From assembly GCA_910592005.1 (NCBI GenBank), contig CAJVPP010003732.1, forward strand, positions 1 through 10,918: 10,918 bases of DNA. The letters are read 5' to 3'. The translations under genes were made by a program, and so were the position numbers. A model generated the notes under the pieces. It saw nothing but the letters and a program-made list of their open reading frames with translations. It ran no database searches and was not told the DNA's origin. This stretch comes from Funneliformis mosseae (taxonomy: Eukaryota > Glomeromycota > Glomeromycetes > Glomerales > Glomeraceae). Positions 1-7,666 of this stretch are shown in pieces. Position 1 is the first letter of the stretch. Every line of letters begins with the position of its first letter.

Positions 1-105
1 AGGAGAGAAAAATATTTTGCGATAATTTTTATACTAAAAAAAAAATTTTTTTTACACTGCATCATAAATCACGTGATGTTGTATATCATTCCATATAGAT
101 TTTAT

Positions 106-137
106 ATCGTTATATGTGAATATCATTATAACGCAAT
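106..137. repeat. ATCGTTATA / TATAACG half-repeats forming an imperfect hairpin
   Basis: Two 16-base units (106-121 and 122-137) begin ATCGTTATAT and ATCATTATAA. Within them CGTTATATG and CATTATAACG are imperfect inverted copies separated by a few bases. The same 16-base spacing and ATCGTTATA word recur at 257-304, so the two clusters could be parts of one old repeat or the ends of a small element about 200 bp long. I could not establish convincing terminal inverted repeats. Confidence 0.4.
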
Positions 138-256
138 ACTAATTTATATTAGAAGTATATGTAATATTTATCGTAAAATAAAATAAAGAGATTTATTAAT
201 TAAAATCAGTATATAAAACTAATTTAATTATAATTATTTTAGGCAAAAGGTTTTTT

Positions 257-304
257 ATCGTTATAAGACATTATCGTTATATAATAGCATCGTTATATCC
301 AACC
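257..304. repeat. 16-bp tandem repeat, three units, ATCGTTATA core
   Basis: Three consecutive 16-base units start at 257, 273 and 289. Each begins ATCGTTATA, and the remaining seven bases of each unit differ. The regular 16-base register shows a true tandem array rather than chance recurrence. A related pair of units lies at 106-137. Confidence 0.6.
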
Positions 305-1347
305 TTGACTGTAACAATTAATTATAAATAAAATAGGGTTATTTTTAACTAAATTAGATTAATTCTTGATATATACTAATTAGCTAAGTTAATTTTTGAT
401 AATTTGCTAATTTTAGATTGATTTTAAGTTAATTTTTTGTATTTTTAATTTTTTTAATTTTGACTAATATAATTTATATATTTAAAATTATTTAATTATA
501 AATATTATTTAATTGTAAATAATTGAAGTTATTTTAAATAAATAATAATAAATATAATATGAATATATACTAGAATGATCATATATTATTAAAAATTAAT
601 GTATATATTTTATAGTTATATAATTTTTTATTTGTTATATTATTTTTAATTTAATTAAATTAATTGATAATTAAAATAATTATTACTTATAATATTTTGA
701 ATACTTTAATAGTATCTATATTTAGTATAATATCAATTATATATAAAAGTTATTTTTAATTTATATATTATTATCAAATTTTTATAAATTAGAAAATGAG
801 AACTATTATGCATTTGTAGTATTTATATTATTTAATTTACAGAAAAAACTCAAAAAATAACTTAATATAATACTAATTTTTTATATATACTAATTTTATA
901 ATACTGATTTAAATAATACGTATTTTTATTATTATTACCTAATCATGTAATATTAATTGTTATACCTAATTTTAAGCATTTTTTTATAGTTATAGATAGA
1001 CATTTTATAGTCTTGTATATTATTAAAAGTCTTTTACTATATTTTAAATAATTAGTAAAATAAATAAAATTACTTTATTTTTAATTTTAAAATTTAATTA
1101 AAAACATATATAAATTTTTAAATTTAAATAATAAAAATATTATTAATTTAATAATTTAATAATATAAATAAGATAAACAAAAATAATATAAATATAATTT
1201 ATATTATTATATAAAATATTTATAAAGTTTACTAATTAAAAATAGATTTTAATATATATAATAAAGTTTTAAATTTTAAAGATTAATAATTTATTTTAAT
1301 AAAATTATTAGTTTTTATAATACTATAAATATTATAAATACTATATA

Positions 1348-1367
1348 CTTCTGAAATTAAGCATCCC
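1348..1367 (+). repeat. Left terminal inverted repeat of the pogo-like element
   Basis: The 20 bases match the inverted right end at 17 positions. Two mismatches are transitions (T/C and G/A) and one is T/A. TA at 1346-1347 immediately precedes it. A further 7 bases outside the element, including the TA, also resemble the other flank. Confidence 0.85.
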
Positions 1368-1417
1368 TTGAAATTAAGCATCTCCATATTTATATATATA
1401 CTAAAAATAAGCACCCC
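1353..1417 (+). repeat. Three direct copies of AAATTAAGCAYCCC at the left end
   Basis: GAAATTAAGCATCCC (1353-1367), GAAATTAAGCATCTCC (1370-1385) and AAAAATAAGCACCCCC (1403-1418) are head-to-tail. The first is part of the terminal repeat. Subterminal copies of this type are commonly transposase-binding sites in DNA transposons; that role is inferred here. Confidence 0.7.
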
Positions 1418-1525
1418 CTGAAAATTGATTTATTTTATATTATTTAAGTATTAATATATGATAATTACAGTTTAATTAAACTTTATTAAAAAAATTTTAT
1501 CATTTTAATTAATTATTTATCATCA

Positions 1526-3384
1526 CTAATTATCATCCCTTACATCATTTTTCAAATTATCACCGCTTATATTATTCTCACTACTATCATTCTCTAAATT
1601 ATTCTCCAAATTATTATTACTAATAATTTTGAATCACTATCATTTTCTTTATCAGAATCTTATACATCATCTAAAGCATTTGAAATATTGCAAATTTTAA
1701 AGGATTATATAATAATTTCATTAGAAATTCTCTCTCAAGAATATTTTACCAATCCACATATGTCACTGAGTTTAGCACATCTAAGATTATCTGCTATTGT
1801 CTTTTTAGCACCTCTAACAGCTATCCAAAGGTGCCATTTCTTATATAAGTTATTTTTAAATAATTTATTTATTACTACGTCAAGTGGTTAACAGAAACTT
1901 ATCAGATCACCTGGTATAATGGCTAAATCCATTCCATAATTATGAAATTTCTCTTTTATAGATTCCTTCAAGTGTTCTTGAAAAGAATCATAAATCATTA
2001 AGATCAAAGCCCTGAATCTGCTAACAACCTCTATGTCATTAAAATAATTAATATACCATTTTATTAATTTAGTATCCATCTACCTATTTTTCTGAAACTA
2101 AACGATTACACTAAAAAGTATCTGTTTACCTTTTGATAATCACTTTTCTTTAAAGATGCAGATCAGAGAAAGCTTTATTCTATCTACAATAAAAAGAATT
2201 ATAGTTGTTAAATAAAATTAAAAAAATATATGTTGAAGATCAAAAACATCTTTGAAATTTTTTGAAAATTAAAAATATCATTAAAAATCAGTTGGATTAT
2301 TGAAAACAAAAAAATCAAATCAAAAAAATTAAACCCTCATGAAAATCGTCAAAAGAAACTACAACTTTAACCTCTAAAACTCTCAGTCCTAGTCAAAGAA
2401 AGAAAATTTATCAGATAATTTTTAAAAGTGTGCAGAAAATTGAAAAAATATCTGTTAGCAACTACTCAAGAAGCAATGGTAGAAAGTATTATAATCTCAA
2501 AAGTAAATTTCTTAAAACTTAAAATTGGAATTTTAAATCTAAAAATTGTCTAAAAATCAGAATCTTAAACTTAAAAATCACCTAAAAAACAAAATTATGA
2601 AACTATCATGAAAATTCAAAATCAGAATCATTAAAATTCTAAATATCAATACAGTTCTCATAAAATTAAAAAAATTGTTTAACCTACCTATTGCACATAT
2701 TAAAATCACTGTAAATTAGTTTTTTTCATTTTCAGTATTGCAAATTTAAACTGTTTTCTCCTCTTTGAATTAATAGTGAAATTTTCTGCTATCAAACTAT
2801 ATTGGAGTTTCGTTTATATTAAAAATGTTGCATAATTCAAAGGATTTTTCAGTTCTCAGGTAGATAATAAATTGACAAAAATTGACTAATAATTCTTCCA
2901 TTTAGTTTAAAAGTTTTTAAAAAATTTTCATACATCACTACTAAGACAACTTGCATCTTTTCATAAAAGAGGATAGCTATCGATCTGACATTTTAAAATC
3001 TTTTGCTGAATTACCATATAAACCTATTATTTCAGGTTTCTTTAGAATACCTTGTATTTTAATTCGTAAGAATGCATAAGTAACAGCTATTTTTGCTTTC
3101 TTTATTCAATAAGCTAAGTATACAACTTTTTTCAGTTTCAAGATAGAAGACTTTTTAACCTAAGCCAATTCATTTACTGTTTTAGTTTATTTCAGTATTC
3201 TAAGTTTGCTTGCTTTAATCTAACAGTCTACTATATTAGTATTAAATTGAAAGTGTCTTACCGCTTTATTTTATTTGTGCTATTTAGTGTAAGTGATAAC
3301 TTAGTTTTTCTGATTAATGGAATATAAAGAACAGTTACGTTTGATAGGTTTATTATGTACAACTTATATGTATTTTCTTAGCAT
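1526..3384 (-). pseudogene. Pogo/Tigger-type transposase (DDE_1) relic
   Basis: Read on the minus strand, one reading frame keeps the whole family order through many stops. An N-terminal helix-turn-helix lies at about 3350-3190 (fragments KRNC, YSINQK, NKAVRHFQFN). A CENP-B-type DNA-binding domain lies at 3150-2940 (AKDFKMSDR, stop, LSSFMKR). The DDE_1 catalytic core lies at 2830-1780: NINETPI, EEKTV, FTVIL, IKLSLICIFKEK, YDSFQEHL, AIIPGDLISFC, stop, PLDVVINK. An acidic Asn-rich tail ends with TAG at 1526-1528. The second and third catalytic Asp (1987-1989 and 1879-1881) remain with 35 residues between them, but the first (2812-2814) reads Asn. Stops replace conserved Trp or Gln at several sites. 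The only frameshift I see is near 1615-1620. The nominal start is ATG at 3382-3384. Exons total about 450 codons, near family length. Known family role: cut-and-paste transposition at TA sites; this copy cannot make the protein. Confidence 0.88.
2184..2687 (-). other. Probable 504-nt intron in the transposase relic
   Basis: On the minus strand the coding match stops after FTVILICAI and resumes at DRIKLSLICIFK. Removing the sequence between GTAGGT (first base 2687) and TTCTTTTTATTGTAG (last base 2184) rejoins a split GAT codon and restores the family pattern VxLxCxxDGxKLxPxxIFK without gap or overlap. The acceptor has a clear pyrimidine tract. The interval is strongly A-rich on the plus strand, with recurring AAAATCA words, and has no recognisable coding content. 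A later insertion is the alternative, but the exact GT-AG boundaries favour an intron, perhaps enlarged. Confidence 0.65.
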
Positions 3385-3555
3385 TTTTTGTGAGAGTTTA
3401 AAACAGATTTCAAAACATGTATCGTATAAATTTCATGTTATAAAATCATTTAGTTGCACAATATTATCAGACCATCTGATGATTATCATTTTGCGCAGTT
3501 TCAAATATCATTTTGGCGACGCAATTTTGAAAAGAAGTAATCTTTTACAAAATCA

Positions 3556-3605
3556 CCCAAAATTAAGCACCTCTATAGTAAAAAAGGGTTGCTTAATTTT
3601 GGAAG
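3556..3605. repeat. Right terminal inverted repeat with an inverted subterminal copy (hairpin)
   Basis: CCCAAAATTAAGCACC (3556-3571) faces GGGTTGCTTAATTTTGG (3586-3602). The 13-base word CCAAAATTAAGCA therefore occurs in both orientations around a 14-base spacer and could form a hairpin. The outer copy is the terminal inverted repeat (3586-3605) and is followed by TA. Unlike the left end, where the copies are direct, the inner copy here is inverted. Confidence 0.8.
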
Positions 3606-3607
3606 TA

Positions 3608-5576
3608 TACGGTAGTAAAATTAATGATTTTATATTAACTGATCAGAATTTAATTAATTAAAATAGTTTAATTAAATATATTTATCAAGATATTATTATT
3701 AAATTTATCAATTTATCAGTTAGAATTAATTATAAAATTTTATTTTAAATTTAAAGATTCAGTTTACAAATATGATTGTAAAAATACTATTCTCAGTATT
3801 TATTGATCAAAAATCAATAATCTTTAATTTATTAAATTGAAAGAATTCAAATTAATGTATATAATATACATATTAATTATATAATATAAAATATTTATTA
3901 ATTTATTTATATATATAATTTTAGTTATTTTAGCTTTTTATTAAAAAATTTAAAATTTTTAATAAATGATTTTAATAAATTTAAAATTAACTTTTAATTA
4001 AAATATAAAAATTCTAGGCAAATTTTCTTGTAAAATAATAAAAGAATAATTGTTAAAGAGAGTATCATTTATTTAATTTTAAATTTTTAAATTTAAAAAT
4101 CAAATATTTTTAATATGTAACCAAAAAATTTAAAATTTAAACTATTGATCTATACAAAGAATTAAGTGACCAATGAAACGGGGTCTCAAAGTCATGGGCT
4201 GAATATCAGAAATATCTCGGAATGTTGTGGTAAGATTCCTCATGCGGACATTACATAGCACACAATAGAAATAGAAATAATAGCAATACAACTGTTATTG
4301 TGCTATAATTATTACTAGGAAACGTGGACCGTAGTTAAGTCCGGAGCGATTTTACTGCTTTTAGCAAAAAAACTGATATCTGCTAATGGAGCGGAAGAAT
4401 TTGAAAGTAAACAACAATAAAACATACGATCGAACTGAAATTTTAACTCGTTTCGGCGTAAAATTGCTACTCCAACGTGATCATAATTTTTAGTACAATC
4501 CCATATACTTATTTGGTAATAGTTGTGTTGTGAAGAAACTAAGAACCCTATTATTTAGTTACGAGAATCGGTTGACAAAACTAAATTGGCAATGATGTTT
4601 CCGATGTTTATGGTATGTGAAGTGGTTTGAGAAAGAAAATGTTTTTAATCAATAATTCAAGACAGAAAAAGATTGTTATATTATTTGTAACCCGTAATTT
4701 GATTTTATTTCTCGGAATCGAACAATAATGGAATAAAGTATAAGGAATACTAAGGCGTCTCGTTTCTCTTCATTACTTTCAACCTAAATCCTTTTCAATA
4801 GAAACTTTTGTAAATCACAAAATCTTTCTAGATTCGGGACTAACCCTATGACGAATTTCTATCTAGTTTATTAATCTTAACTAAAAAAAAAAATTCGCGA
4901 TAGTCTTTCACTAGGAAATGGACCAATCACGAAACGACTCAGATTTCGAGATCGGGACATTTTGTGTCACCCATAATAGACCTTATACGGACTAATTAGA
5001 CTATGCTTTATCTCTTGCAAACGCCAATTATTATGTTTCTAAGAATAAACAACCAATAGAAAATTAGTATCTCTCTTAATATATTTAATATATGCGAATA
5101 TGACATAATACATTATTATTATTATATATATACAACCAAACTATTAAATCTTAACAAAATTTTAAAATTTTTGAAATATTAATTTTGTTAATTTATATAT
5201 AATATAATTTGTGGCGGAAATTACTAAATCGAGAATTTCTAGTTGACAGAGCTTTAAATTCCCACATTTTCACAAAAAAAAAAAAATTTTCTACCCCTTT
5301 TTTGACCTTAAAAAAATTATATGACTTGTTAGATCTAGAATGAGGTGTTATCTTTAAACATCAACGAATACCTTATGCCTGTCTAACTGTCGTTATCTCA
5401 GGGTATTAACGAACTTTTTAAAGTATGTACATTTATTATGTTACGAAATTGGCTTTAAAACAAAGTGTAGTTTTTTGTGATTTTAAATTTTCTCTCTCTT
5501 TAATACTTTTAAATATTCTATTTTGTCGGAGCATCATAATAACGATTTTTTATTTGTATAAATTCAGTATTTTTCA
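3608..5576. other. Gene-free region upstream of the F-box gene
   Basis: Positions 3608-4140 are almost pure A/T and hold nothing recognisable. From about 4150 the composition changes abruptly to mixed sequence with ordinary G+C (for example CCGGAGCG near 4340 and TTTCGGCG near 4452), but no open frame of useful length, tRNA or rRNA is visible. An imperfect inverted repeat lies at 4256-4305 (TAGCACACAATA against TATTGTGCTA). AT-rich DNA returns at about 5080-5210. The stretch next to 5577 most likely holds the F-box gene promoter and 5' leader; I see no decisive TATA box or start-site motif. Confidence 0.55.
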
Positions 5577-6643
5577 ATGAAACCATATTCTCCAAGAAAA
5601 AAAAAGCTTAAATTCGAATTTTCAGAAATACAAATGGCTACAACAAGTGCAGATTCTTCATCCTCTATGATTATTTCTCCAGCAGCATCATCATCATCAT
5701 TTGCTGCTGCTTCTCCATCATTCTCGAATAATTCACAAGCTTCATTAACTCCTTCGGTTCCAAATCATCATATTCCTGTAGCTGTTACAATTCCTCCTGA
5801 AATCTTTATTAAAATATGTGAACATCTACCACCGTCAGACCTTTTGGTATTAACAGGTGTTTGTAGAAGATTTCGAGGATTTTTATGTTCTCCAGAATCC
5901 TCTATTACACAAGATATTTGGCGAACTTCTCGAGTTAATTTTCTTCCAAGTCTTCAATTACCACCACCTGATGGAATGTACGAAGAAGAATATATTCGAT
6001 TTGGAAAATTGTTAACCAACTGTCAATATTGTTTAACCAAAAAAACCGTAAAGGTTTATTGGCAATTTCGTGTAAGATGTTGTCAAGAATGTTTGTCGAA
6101 AAACACCACTCCGATTGTGTCAGTATATATATTTTTCTATTTAAAATAAATCGTATTTATTATACGTTAATTTAAAATATATTTATTGTTTTAATATTGA
6201 ATAGTTTTAGCAAAACTTATGAGTGGATGAACGACAGCGTTCTTAGCGGATTGGCGTATGTACGCCATAATAACCAAGTTCTTTTCTGGTATCCTGATGT
6301 TAAATCATCATACAAAGAATTTGAGGCGATCAGTGGCAATAAATATTTGGAGTGGGTCGAAAAAAGAAAAGAAAGTCGTATTAAGATTATGGATGATGCA
6401 TCTCAACGTGATCATGCAGCTGCTTCTGCTGAAGAAGAAAAAAATAAACAAAATGGTGCTGCAGCTGACACTACACAAAGTATTGCAGCATCTGTCGGTG
6501 CGTTAGATGTTGATCCTAGACAATATGCTCTTTCCCAAATTCGTATTACTGGAACGAGATCAAGCGTTTCTTCGGCCGTTTCGGCTTTGCAGCATTTTCC
6601 GCATATTGATACTCTCGATATTATGATCATGGATTCCCCTTAA
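5577..6643 (+). CDS. F-box domain protein with a four-cysteine cluster (two exons)
   Basis: Coding parts are 5577-6118 and 6211-6643, giving 324 residues. Residues 25-60 are Ser/Ala-rich and probably disordered. The F-box begins at about 72 (IPPEIFIKICEHLPPSDLLV, then LTGVCRRFR) and runs to about 112. F-box proteins bind Skp1 and bring substrates to SCF ubiquitin ligases. C149-x2-C152 and C169-x2-C172 (C168 adjacent) form a possible zinc-binding cluster, a combination I associate with fungal F-box families. Exon 2 gives the C-terminal half with a Lys/Glu/Ala-rich stretch (about residues 220-255) and ends IMIMDSP. No leucine-rich repeats or WD40 repeats are evident, so the substrate is unknown. 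The first ATG (5577) gives a basic 19-residue extension; the in-frame ATG at 5634, followed by GCT, is an alternative start. Composition contrasts with the AT-rich surroundings, as expected for a functional gene. Confidence 0.85.
6119..6210 (+). other. Intron of the F-box gene (92 nt)
   Basis: The donor GTCAGT at 6119 and the acceptor TTTTAG ending at 6210 join GT and C into a Val codon and keep both exons in frame (...TTPIV|KTYEWMN...). The other nearby donors, GTGTCA at 6117 and GTATAT at 6123, would leave the frame broken with this acceptor. An attractive GTAAGA at 6072 lies inside the conserved cysteine cluster and also fails in phase. Without splicing, translation ends at a stop at 6147-6149. 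The intron is much more AT-rich than the exons. Confidence 0.75.
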
Positions 6644-6699
6644 ATTAGTTAGATATGAAGGCACTTGTGATTGAATTAATTAGCACTATAGGAACTTAT

Positions 6700-6720
6700 T
6701 TCATCAATATTATTGATGAA
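6700..6720. repeat. Perfect 10-bp inverted repeat after the F-box gene
   Basis: TTCATCAATA and TATTGATGAA are exact inverted copies around a single T, 57 bases after the stop codon. In the transcript it could pair as a hairpin in the 3' untranslated region. No role can be assigned from sequence. Confidence 0.7.
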
Positions 6721-7182
6721 TGATGATAATTATTAGTATTTTAGTATTCTTTCTTTTGTTTTTCTTTTTTTTATTACTTATTTATTGCAAAAACGCTAAC
6801 AGAGGGTTTTGCACTTATTTAATCATTATTTTATTATTAATATTATCATCATTATTAGAGATGCTTTGTATATATTTGTAGGAAAAAATTATTGAAAAAA
6901 AAAGAAAACATCAACAAAACAAAAAAAAAAATATTCTTTATGCTAGTATTTTTTATTATATTGTATTTTATTTGCTTAGAATTTTGCTTTATTTTTTTTT
7001 TTATTTTTTTTTTTTATTAAAAAAAATTGAGAATATTTACTTGTACGTAAAAGGAAATTATAGAAGTTTCAGTATATATTCTATAAGAATTTCCTGATTA
7101 TCATTATAAGTTGTATTTTTTGTTTTTCGATAGGTTGAAAAGAAATATTTGAATTAAATCGAGTACTGCGGATGACAATCGT

Positions 7183-7200
7183 TTTTAGCAATTGCCAAAA
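7183..7200. repeat. 18-bp near-palindrome centred on GCAATTGC
   Basis: TTTTAGCAATTGCCAAAA reads almost the same on both strands, with one mismatched pair. It lies in the spacer between the two genes and could be a binding site for a dimeric regulator; this is speculative. Confidence 0.4.
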
Positions 7201-7226
7201 CGATACTCATTGACTTGAGTAATCAA

Positions 7227-7265
7227 GATACTGTAGTAAGAAAGATACTGTAGTAAGAAAGATAC
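7227..7265. repeat. 17-bp perfect tandem repeat (2.3 copies)
   Basis: The unit GATACTGTAGTAAGAAA occurs at 7227-7243 and 7244-7260, and GATAC begins a third copy at 7261-7265. The copies are identical, so the duplication is recent or conserved. It is in non-coding sequence between the two genes. Confidence 0.85.
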
Positions 7266-7666
7266 AATCTTCTGAAATAAAAAGGAAATAAATCAATTGA
7301 TAGGTATCCTAAATAAGATATCGTAAGCGTTCTAAGATTTAGTTTTTTCTTTTAATCGATACCATTGATATAAGACGCGTATTATTTTATACATATTACC
7401 AAGAACTTACTGCCATCAACCCATACCATATTTTAATAAATACTTTCCGTAAATCTTTTAAACATGTAATACTCTTTTCTTGTTCATTTGCTTCTAGAAT
7501 TGATGCGTTATCACGTGTAGCTATCGCGCTAAATAACTAGTACTGTTAATTGATAATGATGACATATATATTGCGTTATTTGATAAACCAAAAAAAAAGG
7601 GATGATAATTGTCTTAATAATATGCTGTATAGCCTCAACCTCTTTTGAAGAGTATGTTTCGAAAAT

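Larger units (their letters stand above)
1..1345. other. AT-rich gene-free region
   Basis: Nearly all of this stretch is A/T with stop codons in every frame, and I could not recognise coding, tRNA or rRNA sequence in it. Only the first ~300 bases have some G+C. They contain a 10-bp palindrome with CACGTG at its centre (68-77) and the TCGTTATA repeats described separately. From 340 to 1340 there are recurring short TTAATTTT-type words and A/T homopolymers, consistent with old, strongly mutated repeat DNA. Confidence 0.7.
1348..3605 (-). mobile_element. Pogo-like (Tc1/mariner superfamily) DNA transposon, full-length but inactive
   Basis: A 2,258-bp element is bounded by 20-bp terminal inverted repeats. 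The left end, CTTCTGAAATTAAGCATCCC, matches the reverse complement of 3586-3605 (CTTCCAAAATTAAGCAACCC) at 17 of 20 positions. Each end is flanked by TA (1346-1347 and 3606-3607), the target duplication known for Tc1/mariner and pogo transposons. The only gene is the minus-strand transposase relic at 1526-3384, which leaves about 180 and 220 bp of terminal non-coding DNA, usual for the family. Extra copies of the AAATTAAGCA word lie just inside both ends. The encoded DDE_1-type transposase places it in the pogo/Tigger group. Both catalytic and nonsense lesions make it non-autonomous; its ends could still be used by a related active enzyme. Confidence 0.88.
6644..7666. other. Intergenic region between the F-box gene and the small membrane-protein gene
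   Basis: There is no coding sequence that I can support. The first ~380 bases are the probable 3' untranslated and termination region, with a 21-nt palindrome (6700-6720) and long A and T runs at about 6895-6935 and 6990-7026. The rest contains a near-palindrome around GCAATTGC (7183-7200), the 17-bp tandem repeat (7227-7265) and one CACGTG (7512-7517) about 150 bases before the next start codon. These are candidate regulatory sites only. Confidence 0.55.

Noticed and set aside
1688..1891. Plus-strand open frame of 67 codons
   Set aside because: It is antisense to the DDE_1 C-terminal part of the transposase relic, whose motifs on the minus strand are clear.
1888..2079. Minus-strand open frame of 63 codons as a separate gene
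   Set aside because: It is only the stop-to-stop piece of the transposase relic carrying the second catalytic Asp; homology continues in the same frame on both sides.
2184..2687. CRISPR-like or satellite array based on recurring AAAATCA words
   Set aside because: The words are irregularly spaced and vary, fitting A-rich low-complexity intron sequence rather than an ordered array.
3317..3661. Plus-strand open frame of 114 codons
   Set aside because: It runs opposite to the transposase N-terminal region and across the right end of the pogo-like element, and it contains the terminal repeat itself. Its product has no recognisable motif.
4256..4305. Imperfect inverted repeat as an RNA gene or element
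   Set aside because: Stem matching is limited to about ten bases with a bulge, there is no target duplication, and no RNA family feature is visible.
4150..5076. tRNA or 5S rRNA gene in the mixed-composition block
   Set aside because: I found no GGTTCGAATCC-like B box with a matching acceptor stem on either strand, and no 5S internal control sequence.
6258..6506. Plus-strand 82-codon frame inside F-box exon 2
   Set aside because: It is an out-of-frame shadow of the F-box coding sequence with low-complexity content.
6412..6630. Minus-strand 72-codon frame
   Set aside because: It is the antisense shadow of F-box exon 2, rich in Ala, Cys and Ser from the complementary GCT/GCA codons.
7512..7517. 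CACGTG sites here and at 70-75 as functional E-box elements
   Set aside because: Two six-base palindromes in 11 kb are not enough evidence; neither lies at a defined distance from a mapped start.
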